This document shows, in pieces, positions 16,269-23,737 of a DNA stretch of 60,627 nucleotides (positions are counted from its first letter, which is position 1; each line of letters starts with the position of its first letter). A program made the translations under genes and the position numbers. This stretch comes from an uncultured Faecalibaculum sp. (lineage in GTDB: Bacteria; Bacillota_I; Bacilli_A; Erysipelotrichales; Erysipelotrichaceae): assembly GCF_910588395.1 (NCBI RefSeq), contig NZ_CAJUPA010000011.1:1-60627 (forward strand), in the 5' to 3' direction. Under the pieces are notes generated by a model, which was given only the letters and a program-made list of their open reading frames with translations, did no database searches and was not told the origin of the DNA.

Positions 16269-17162
16269 CTAGCTGTAGTGCACATGTTTCCGGGACACCA
16301 GCAGGTTGATCACGGTGATGGTGAGCACGATTGCAAAGAGAATGATTGCCGCAGCCGAGGCATAGGAGGGATATCCCCCGCCATCCCGGTACAGCATGTC
16401 GAATACATACCCTACCAGCGTGTTCATTCCCGCTGCGTTCAGATTCGTGCCGAACAGTGCCACCGCATCGCTGTAGGCCTTGAACGCACCGATGAATCCC
16501 GTGATCACCAGATAGAACACCGAGGGAGAAATCAGCGGCAGCGTCACCCGGCGGAAAATCCGGCCGGGGCTTGTGCCATCCACCCGGGCCACGTCATAGT
16601 ACACCGGGTTCACGCTGGCCAGGGCACTGGTCAGGATCAGGATCTTGAACGGCATGACAATCCAGATCGTATAGAAGCACAGGACAAACATCTTCGCCCA
16701 CCAGGGACCGTCAATGAAGTCCACCCCCGTGCCGCCCACCAGACGGATCAGCATGTTCACCACTCCCTCGGAATACGGCGTGGTCTTGAACAGCACCATG
16801 AACACCATCCCCACCGCCAGGGTGTTGGTGACATAAGGCAGAAAGTACAGCGTCTGAAAGAGACTCCGCAGTTTCCGGATCCGCACCAGGGCGCAGGAAA
16901 TCATCAGCGCCAGCCCGGTGGACACCGGAACCGTCACCAGCACCAGGACCACGGTGTTGATCAGCGCCCGGGTGAAATACGGATCATGCAGGACATAGCT
17001 GTAGTTGTAGTCCCCCACACCGAAAAAGCTCTGAGAGGCCGAGCTGTATCCTTCCTCGAAGGAATAAACAAAGACGTCAATCAGCGGATACACCAGGAAA
17101 AGACCCAGAAATATCAAAGCCGGAAGCAGGTACAGAAAGGCTTTCAGGTTCTGTTTTTCCAT
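16269..17162 (-). CDS. Carbohydrate ABC transporter permease (UgpA/MalF type)
   Basis: A 297-residue permease with about six membrane helices, LLPALIFLGLFLVYPLIDVF at the N-terminus and the EAA loop YDVARVDGTSPGRIFRRVTLPL (about residues 194-215, shortened here in part). It pairs with the second permease and the ATPase. It begins 3 bp after the ATPase stop codon, so translation is coupled. No long periplasmic P2 loop like that of E. coli MalF is present, as usual for Firmicutes. Confidence 0.92.
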   Translation of the reverse strand: MEKQNLKAFLYLLPALIFLGLFLVYPLIDVFVYSFEEGYSSASQSFFGVGDYNYSYVLHDPYFTRALINTVVLVLVTVPVSTGLALMISCALVRIRKLRSLFQTLYFLPYVTNTLAVGMVFMVLFKTTPYSEGVVNMLIRLVGGTGVDFIDGPWWAKMFVLCFYTIWIVMPFKILILTSALASVNPVYYDVARVDGTSPGRIFRRVTLPLISPSVFYLVITGFIGAFKAYSDAVALFGTNLNAAGMNTLVGYVFDMLYRDGGGYPSYASAAAIILFAIVLTITVINLLVSRKHVHYS

Positions 17163-17165
17163 GAC

Positions 17166-18488
17166 TCAGACCTCACCTGTGCCAATATAGGTATCCACGG
17201 CATCGGTTTCCAGCACCGCTTCGGCTTCTCCGTCTTCTGTCAGTACGGTGAATGTGGTCAGGGTTCGCCCGAATACCGGCGCTTTGTCCCTGGAAGGGAC
17301 CGGTTCTGGTGCCGATGGCGCCTGTTCCTGCTTCGCAGGTACAGGCTGTGCCGGGGCTTCCAGGTGTGTGCTGGTCAGGGGCTCCAGTGTGACCCGGATG
17401 CGGCTGCCGGTGGCGGGATCAAAGAGAAAGACCTTGGAGGGTTTCAGATCGAACCGGACTTCTCCACCAGTGATGTGGTTCCAGTCATCGGCAGAGATGA
17501 TGGACCGGACCACGTCGGATTTGGCGGCTTTGTTCCGGAAAATCACAGAGACATCCCGGCCGGTGATCTCCGGCCGCACCATTTCGTTGCCCAGGGCGCC
17601 GTTTTCCAGAAGGATGAAACCTTCCGGCCGGATGCCCACATTCACATGACCGATGACTGCGTTCTGGTCGCCGGCAACATTCAGCACCGGTTCGCTGTTG
17701 ATCCACAGCTTTCCGTCCCGGACTTCCCCGCTGAACATGTTGATGGGCGGCGTGCCCAGGAACTGGGCCACGAACTGATTTGCCGGATCGTCATAGACTT
17801 TCTGCGGGGAATCCACCTGCTGCAGGACTCCTTCCTTCATGACCACGATCAGGTCCGAAATGCTCATGGCTTCGTCCTGGTCATGGGTGACAAACACCGT
17901 GGTGATGCCGGTTTCCTGCTGGATCCGGCGGATTTCTTCCCGGGTCGCCAGGCGCAGTCTGGCATCCAGGTTGGAGAGCGGCTCATCCAGCAGCAGCACT
18001 TTGGGCAGCTTCACCAGAGCCCGGGCAATGGCCACCCGCTGCTGCTGGCCGCCGGAGAGCTCGGAGGGCTTTCGGTCCAGCAGTTCTTCGATGTGCACCA
18101 GTCTGGCGGCTTCCAGTACCCGGTTCTTCATTTCCTCTTTGGACAGTTTGTCCTTTCCCCGGAAGTTCTCCAGGGGAAAGCGGATATTCTGTTCCACGCT
18201 CATGTGCGGATACAAGGCATAGTTCTGAAACACCATGCCCACGCCCCGCTGTTCCGGGGGCAGCCCGGTGACGTTTTTGTCACCGAAGAAAATCTCTCCG
18301 GATGTTGGTTTCAGCAGACCGCAGATCATGTTCAGTGTGGTGCTTTTTCCGCACCCCGAGGGCCCCAGCAGCGCGGCGAGTTTCCCGTCGGGAATGGTGA
18401 AGGTGAAGTCATTGACGGCAGTGACTTCCTGTTTGTTTTTTCCCCGTCCGGGGAATTTTTTCGTCAGATGATCCAGTACGATTTCCAT
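17166..18488 (-). CDS. Sugar ABC transporter ATP-binding protein (UgpC/MsmK-like) with Pro-rich tail
   Basis: A 440-residue ATPase with Walker A GPSGCGKST (about 43-51), Q-loop MVFQNYALYPHMS, signature LSGGQQQR, Walker B VLLLDEPLSNLDA and H-loop FVTHDQDEA. A TOBE-type regulatory domain follows (NVGIRPEGF). The last 70 or so residues (APAQPVPAKQEQAPSAPEPV and onward) go beyond the usual length of about 370 and look like a flexible linker plus a short strand-rich module. I start at MEIVLDHLTKKF, preceded by AAAGGAAAAC. It is the first gene of the operon. Confidence 0.93.
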   Translation of the reverse strand: MEIVLDHLTKKFPGRGKNKQEVTAVNDFTFTIPDGKLAALLGPSGCGKSTTLNMICGLLKPTSGEIFFGDKNVTGLPPEQRGVGMVFQNYALYPHMSVEQNIRFPLENFRGKDKLSKEEMKNRVLEAARLVHIEELLDRKPSELSGGQQQRVAIARALVKLPKVLLLDEPLSNLDARLRLATREEIRRIQQETGITTVFVTHDQDEAMSISDLIVVMKEGVLQQVDSPQKVYDDPANQFVAQFLGTPPINMFSGEVRDGKLWINSEPVLNVAGDQNAVIGHVNVGIRPEGFILLENGALGNEMVRPEITGRDVSVIFRNKAAKSDVVRSIISADDWNHITGGEVRFDLKPSKVFLFDPATGSRIRVTLEPLTSTHLEAPAQPVPAKQEQAPSAPEPVPSRDKAPVFGRTLTTFTVLTEDGEAEAVLETDAVDTYIGTGEV

Positions 18489-18584
18489 CGTTTGTTTTCC
18501 TTTCATGGTGATTTACAGAAAAAGGATAACATGGATGTCCGGACCCGCAAAACGCGCCCGGATATACGGCAGGAGCCGCAAATG

Positions 18585-18624
18585 AAAAAATGCCGGTCCC
18601 GCACATTGTGTCAGAAACCGGCAC
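18585..18624 (-). terminator. Terminator after the degraded gene at 18669
   Basis: On the minus strand TGCCGGT...ACCGGCA (7-bp stem, 19-nt loop) is followed by TTTTTT. It lies about 45 bp past the stop codon. Confidence 0.7.
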
Positions 18625-18668
18625 CGGCTTTCCTTATATAAATATATGTGATGAGGGAGAGGCGAGGA

Positions 18669-19215
18669 TCATCTCGAGGGGTTGTGGTCCTTTACGAAGA
18701 GGTACTCCTCAAAATCGCTCAGAGCCTCTTCCAAATCTCTCAGGGCTTTTTCATAGTCGCTCAGAGCATCATCATCGTCATAATTGCTAGAAGCCGTGTG
18801 CACAGATGCCGGCTTCGGAGTGACTTCAGCCGGCATCGGTTCTGACGGCTGGCTGGTCTCTGCCCAGCTGCAGTAAAGCGGAAAGGGAAACCGGCCATAT
18901 TCCCGCTCATACAGTCGTTCTCCGCCTTTGATTTTCATCTCCTTCAGCAGTTCCTGCTTTTTCCCGTCTGACAGATCTCCACTGCTCACCCGGGAAACCG
19001 GTTGATGGTATTTTTTCTGGAGATCAGCAGAACAGAAGCTGAGATACCCTTCCAGACTGGTACCGCTCTCTGGATGCGCCGCATCATACAGTTCTGCGAG
19101 CTGACCACAGGCTTCCCGGATCAGCGACTGCCAGTTCCGCTACCTGCTGTCCACTCATATTCCCATACCCGTAAGCTGACCCTGTGTTTCCAGCAAAGCC
19201 AGCCGTTCCTTTCAC
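18669..19215 (-). pseudogene. Unknown gene with a frameshift
   Basis: The 3' part (18669-19139) encodes NWQSLIREACGQLAELYDAA, a Lys/Glu-rich middle and an acidic tail YDDDDALSDYEKALRDLEEAL with coiled-coil character. It is blocked upstream by an in-frame TAG at 19140-19142, and no ATG is available; only a GTG at 18989 could start a 106-residue protein. Upstream in another frame lies MKGTAGFAGNTGSAYGYGNM, with a possible GTG start at 19215. A single indel near 19135-19145 would join the two. I do not recognise the family. Confidence 0.5.
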
Positions 19216-19282
19216 AAAGATTTTAACAGACAGGGGTTGCACTGATTACGCGACTTTCAGATTCATGCATTGAATCTGCCTG

Positions 19283-20137
19283 TTATTTGTTGCTTTCCTC
19301 CTCGAAAGCACGGTTCAGGAATGAAACCCGTTTTCGCAGGTTCTTCTGGGCTGCAGGCGAGTGCACAGCCATGTCATACCCATGAAAGGTGCCTCTGGTG
19401 ACGCTGATGGTGACCGGAGCGCCCAGGGCAGCCACCTTGCGGGCATAGTCCCTGCCTTCGTCCCGCAGGCAGTCAAACTCTGCGGTTTCCACGTAGGTGC
19501 AAACCGGAACAGGATGATGCAGCGGGTCAAACTCAGAAGGGTCCTGACCTTTCAGGAAGCCATTCCACATAATGCGGTTGTTCCGTGCATTCCACAAGGG
19601 TGTGTCCGTGAACTGCTTCATGGAATCAGATTGCATGAATGGATCCGTCACCAGGTACACCAGCATAAGAAACGCCGGCTTCACCACATTGGCCAGCATG
19701 ATGGCCAGCGCTGCTCCGGCGCTGTCTCCAGCAAAGCCTGCAGGAATGCTGCCATCCGCCAGGACCCGTTTCCAGACTGTCATGGCATCCAGAAAGGGCA
19801 GCGGGTACGCACCTGTTCGATAGTCGGGCATATATACGCGACAGCGGGCTTCTCTGGCATACAGCTGAGCCAGCTGCCGGTGGTAAGGAGCCGCTTTGTA
19901 GAAGAAGGCACCACCATGGAAATACAGCAGCGACCGGTCTGTTCCCGCTTCCGGTTCAAAGACATGGATGTCAAAAGGGGGCCCGGGAATCACCCGGTGC
20001 AGGATACCCGGCAGTCCCGGTGTCAGGTCAAAGGCGGTTTTGAGAAACACATTGGCTGCCGGTGCAAGTTCCGGAAGGAAGGGCATGGGCAGTGCGATGT
20101 GACGAAGTGATGGATTGATGGGATAGCGGTGAGTCAT
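19283..20137 (-). CDS. Alpha/beta-hydrolase (HSL-family esterase/lipase)
   Basis: A 284-residue cytoplasmic esterase with the hormone-sensitive-lipase oxyanion motif YFHGGAFFY (about residues 72-80), nucleophile GDSAGAAL (about 135-142), acid region ETAEFDCLRDEG and histidine GTFHGYDMA. Substrates are unknown; such enzymes hydrolyse short acyl or aryl esters. I chose the ATG at 20137, after AAAGGAATC; the longer frame has no ribosome binding site. A palindromic hairpin (CAGATTCA..TGAATCTG, about 19258-19279) follows the gene without a T-run. Confidence 0.85.
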   Translation of the reverse strand: MTHRYPINPSLRHIALPMPFLPELAPAANVFLKTAFDLTPGLPGILHRVIPGPPFDIHVFEPEAGTDRSLLYFHGGAFFYKAAPYHRQLAQLYAREARCRVYMPDYRTGAYPLPFLDAMTVWKRVLADGSIPAGFAGDSAGAALAIMLANVVKPAFLMLVYLVTDPFMQSDSMKQFTDTPLWNARNNRIMWNGFLKGQDPSEFDPLHHPVPVCTYVETAEFDCLRDEGRDYARKVAALGAPVTISVTRGTFHGYDMAVHSPAAQKNLRKRVSFLNRAFEEESNK

Positions 20138-20296
20138 GGGACTGATTCCTTTCTGGGGAAATGCGGCCAGGATACGAAAAACTATGAATACATATGAATG
20201 CAAATACACATGAAAATAAATCCTGAGCCTGAGATAAAATGAATCCAGCTTTATAGCTCAATCCGACACAACAAAGCAAGTTGAAACCGTCTGCTT

Positions 20297-21847
20297 TTAC
20301 AGCGCATTTCTCATTTGTTCCAATCGCATCTGCTGCTGAGTGATTTTTTCATGCGTATTAGGATTAAGACCATATCGAGTGTTCTTTCCATTTCCGGTTT
20401 TTCTGACCAATCCTTCAGAAATCAGTTGCCCAAGACATTTTCTTATCTGATAGGCAGATAAACCGGTCAATTTTTTGTCAAGCTCCGGCACCGAGAAAGT
20501 GTCGGTATCATTATTGAGAATCATATATTTAAGAATTCTTTTTTCATTCAACCCAAGTGCTGGATACGAATCTGCGAGGTCTATAATCCAAATCTTCAAT
20601 TCAGTTTTCTCAAGATTTGTTTTTATTTCCGGTGACCGCACTTTATTCATGTAAGCGGCCGAAAAGATTTGTGCTCCACCTTGCCCCTGCCGTTCTGACA
20701 AACCCAAAAATCTGAACAAACTCATAATCCTCTCGTTTCGAGGTCTCGTTTCCCCTCCATGAATATAATCTTCCTCATTGACCAGCAAAATTCCCGGATT
20801 CTCAAAAAGAATATAATCCGAAGTAGCCGTTATCTTTACAACCGGATTTGGTCCATCATAATCTGAATGCGCCAGAGCATTAACCAACGCTTCACGGAAA
20901 GCGGTAGCCATCTGTCTATCTCCTGTTCGCTCCTGACTCGCAGATAAAGAAAATGAATTCTGAGTCATTGCCATCAGTTTCTCGAAAACCAGATTAAAAA
21001 ACAGGTACAGGTTCATCTCCGGAAAAGTCAAATCATCATCAGTCACCCTATCGCTCCACCTTGTAGATCCAGGGTCTTTCCGGAAATAGTCAACATGAAA
21101 TTTTGGATACACTTTATGTATTTCATTTATTCGTCCAAAGAACAGCAACGTCGCTTTTTTTAATATATATTTTCCGCTTTTCTGATCCAGCTCAACTGCA
21201 CCTATCCGATCCAGAAACTGTTCCCAGGAAACCATCGAGAACCCTCTGTCAGGATATCTTCTGGAGACTTTTTCCTTATAGCTGATCACTGAGTCCACAT
21301 CCAAAGAATCGGTAGTAAATCCTGTCAGCAAGTATTGATCAGTAGATGTATTACTGGCATTCCGGGACATCATTTCCAACTGATCGTTGCTGGCTTTTCT
21401 ATCACCCTCTCCGGTTCGTATATACACTTCTGTTGGCTTATTATTGATATAAACAGGCTTTCGTGCCAAAGGAACTTCCGGAATTTGTGTAATCACTATC
21501 GCTTTGCCATTATACTTTCTCAATAACACGGGGTTATTAACCATTGCGTTATAGCTCACTTTATTCGGGTTTGCGAACTCACAATCCAGACTACCCTGTA
21601 TTTTATAGGGATCACCTACACCATGGACAATATTCTGCGGAAAGCTTTCCTGGATTCCCAGAATCACTTCGCCACCACGTGTATTACAGAAAGATGAGTA
21701 AGTCTTCCAATAATCATGAGGAACTCTGTCGGCAGCCGTTTTGAACTCCAGAGTATTGTTTTCATCATTTATATCTTTCAAAATCCACTTTCTAATCTCT
21801 TCCTCTGTTAATTCAGGAAGTTTGTCTATATTGATGTTTTTGCTCAT
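20297..21847 (-). CDS. AlbA_2 (Schlafen-type) putative DNA-binding/ATP-binding protein
   Basis: The 516-residue protein starts with an AlbA_2 domain (LEFKTAADRVPHDYWKTY and FCNTRGGEVILGI, about residues 34-65), then a RecG-like HATPase_c_4 module with AFREALVNALAHSDY and IMSLFRFLGLSERQGQGG (about 320-405). A C-terminal winged helix follows (FSVPELDKKLTGLSAYQIRKCL). Proteins of this layout are annotated as transcriptional regulators or ATP-dependent helicase-like proteins and are common in defence and mobile regions; their activity is not settled. Start at 21847 after GAGGAG. The gene is AT-richer than its neighbours and lies just downstream of 129-bp tandem repeats. A paralogue is at 28790. 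Confidence 0.87.
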   Translation of the reverse strand: MSKNINIDKLPELTEEEIRKWILKDINDENNTLEFKTAADRVPHDYWKTYSSFCNTRGGEVILGIQESFPQNIVHGVGDPYKIQGSLDCEFANPNKVSYNAMVNNPVLLRKYNGKAIVITQIPEVPLARKPVYINNKPTEVYIRTGEGDRKASNDQLEMMSRNASNTSTDQYLLTGFTTDSLDVDSVISYKEKVSRRYPDRGFSMVSWEQFLDRIGAVELDQKSGKYILKKATLLFFGRINEIHKVYPKFHVDYFRKDPGSTRWSDRVTDDDLTFPEMNLYLFFNLVFEKLMAMTQNSFSLSASQERTGDRQMATAFREALVNALAHSDYDGPNPVVKITATSDYILFENPGILLVNEEDYIHGGETRPRNERIMSLFRFLGLSERQGQGGAQIFSAAYMNKVRSPEIKTNLEKTELKIWIIDLADSYPALGLNEKRILKYMILNNDTDTFSVPELDKKLTGLSAYQIRKCLGQLISEGLVRKTGNGKNTRYGLNPNTHEKITQQQMRLEQMRNAL

Positions 21848-21919
21848 TGGGTAACGCTCCTCAAGTAGTCCCATTTTATCAGTCTATTCTGGAAGTCGAT
21901 ATGTTATTTCTGAATTCCA

Positions 21920-22370
21920 TTTTCCCTTAATCGGGATGCAACTAAAAGAATCAAATAAATGACTTGATTTATCCTTCATCCATTTTTAGACCTGATTGGG
22001 TCTTCTATGACCCAATTCTGCCTGTCCTTCCCTTTTCAAGCCGCTGTTTTTTTACTTAATTGGAATGCAACTAAAAGAATCAAATAAATGACTTGATTCA
22101 TCCTTCGTCCATTTTTAGACCTGATCGGGTCCTCTATGAGCCAATTCTGCCTGTCCTTCCCTTTTCGAGCCGCTGTTTTTCCCTTAATCGGAATGCAACT
22201 AAAAGAATCAAATAAATGACTTGATTTATCCTTCATCCATTTTTAGACCTGATTGGGTCTTCTATGACTCAATTCTGCCTGTCCTTCCCTTTTCAAGCCG
22301 CTGTTTTTTTACTTAATCCGGATGCAACTAAAAGAATCAAATAAATGGCTTGATTTATCCTTCATCCATC
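21920..22370. repeat. 128-129-bp tandem repeat, 3 full copies plus a partial copy
   Basis: The marker ATGCAACTAAAAGAATCAAA recurs at 21936, 22065, 22193 and 22322, giving periods of 129, 128 and 129 bp. Copies differ at a few positions (for example GGGTCTTCTATGACCC, GGGTCCTCTATGAGCC, GGGTCTTCTATGACTC). The array ends within the fourth copy near 22370. It starts about 75 bp upstream of the AlbA_2 gene on its coding side. No convincing protein is encoded in it. Bases 22371-22615 hold no gene I can see. Confidence 0.95.
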
Positions 22371-22615
22371 ACCAGTCACCACAGGATTCAACCGAATTCT
22401 GATTATCACTTTCCGTATCTTATTTACCCTTTGGATGCTGGTATTTATCACATTCCGTGTTGTTGTTATCACTCTGCGTATCAACATTGTGGATACAGAC
22501 TGCATCCATTTCTGCAGAGACTGTCCGATTCCCGGGACCAGCCACAGTTTATTATTGTGAATAATACCGGTAAAAACAGTTTCCTATTGTTCTGACTCAT
22601 TCCTACACTGGGATC

Positions 22616-23448
22616 ATGGACATACTGATACTGTTTGTATTCATACTCGGGATCGTCATCAGCCAGATAACAGGATTCTCCGTTCTCTGGATCCTGGCAG
22701 GCTTCTGTCTGCTTCTGATACTCTATGCCCTGTCCAGCGGCTTTCGGACTGGCGACCTGCCGGCCCTTCTGCACCCGGGATGTCTCACTGCCTGCCGTCT
22801 GGGATTCCTCTTTCTGCTCATCGGCGGACTCAACGGACTCTGGCGATCCTGCGGAGTGATGGACAGTCTGGCTTCTCTTGCCGGCTGCTGTCTGTCCTTC
22901 AGGGTTTCGCCAGCGGTGTGGATCCCAGCCGGCAGCTGACATCCTTTGTATTCGGCACCGCTTCCGGCGGCGGGATGAAGAGTATGGTATCTGTGGTCTG
23001 TGTCGTATGCCTGTCTTCACTCTATACCGGTTTTTTCGAACAGACCGCCATTCTGCGGCGGGTGAAGCAGCTGCACATCCCGCCCATCCTCTACGCCCTG
23101 CTCACCTGCAGCCTGGCCTGTTCCCAGACACTGGCTCTGGTCCTCTCCGCTCAGCTGCTGTCAGGACAGTACAGGAACAGGGAAGAGCTGGCCATAACAC
23201 TGGAGGACACAGTGGTTCCGGTGGCAGCCCTGGTTCCCTGGTCCATTGCCAGCCTGGCACCTCTCTCATTTCTGGGAATAACGCCCACCTGGCAGATCAT
23301 GCTCTGGTCATTTTATCTCTACGTGCAGCCGATCTGGTGGTGGGCTGCCAGCCATGGACTTCCGCTCCTCCACAACCTCCATGGCTTCCGAAGTGGAACC
23401 TGGCATATAGCCACTGTTCATTCAGCTTCCACTGACCGCAAATCCTGA
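22616..23448 (+). pseudogene. NhaC-family Na+/H+ antiporter, frameshifted and shortened
   Basis: The first part (from ATG 22616) encodes helices ILILFVFILGIVISQITGFS and LLIGGLNGLWRSCGVMDSLA. Near 22900 the meaningful frame changes, and the rest reads FVFGTASGGGMKSMVSVVC, ALLTCSLACSQTLALVLSAQ, DTVVPVAALVPWSIASLAPL. The middle and end resemble NhaC-type antiporters, where a TxxLIPW-like helix is typical. Even joined, the product (about 275 residues) is well below the usual 400 or more, so internal sequence has probably been lost as well. Family assignment rests on pattern memory. Confidence 0.6.
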
Positions 23449-23454
23449 TAACTC

Positions 23455-23495
23455 AAAAATTCCAGGCGGTCCTGCACTGCCTGGAATTTTAATTA
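23455..23495 (+). terminator. Terminator after the NhaC-like pseudogene
   Basis: AATTCCAGGC pairs with GCCTGGAATT around an 11-nt loop, followed by TTAATT. The stem is perfect over 10 bp. Confidence 0.8.
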
Positions 23496-23659
23496 TCTGT
23501 ATATTCAGAATCCGGTTCTGTTCTGAGCCGTTCCTGTTCCTTCCGGCTGTCCACCCTTCTCCATTGTCAAATTCCGTCAGGTAACCTGTCTTTCTGTTCC
23601 AGCCGGCAGCATGCTGGTATCATAATACTGAATAATCAGTAAAAGAAAGGAGAGTCATC

Positions 23660-23737
23660 ATGACCGGATTCAATCATTCAGCTCAATCAGGCGGAAACAT
23701 GACATGGAACAGGACAAAGGAGGATACCAATGGATAA
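23660..23737 (+). CDS. 25-aa leader ORF overlapping the DUF2325 gene
   Basis: ATG at 23660 follows AAAGGAGAG and opens a 25-codon frame, MTGFNHSAQSGGNMTWNRTK then EDTNG, whose TAA (23735-23737) overlaps the start of the next gene by 8 bp. The DUF2325 ribosome binding site lies inside it. It may act through translational coupling rather than as a protein. Confidence 0.4.
   Translation: MTGFNHSAQSGGNMTWNRTKEDTNG

Noticed and set aside
16278..18641. 787-residue ORF on the plus strand
   Set aside because: Antisense of the ABC permease and ATPase genes; composition is typical of a shadow frame in GC-rich DNA.
22036..22236. 66-residue ORF inside the 129-bp tandem repeats
   Set aside because: It exists only because the repeat has no stop in one frame; it lacks a ribosome binding site, and the copies do not preserve the frame (periods 128 and 129).
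21920..22370. CRISPR array
   Set aside because: Whole 129-bp units are repeated without unique spacers and no cas gene is in the window.
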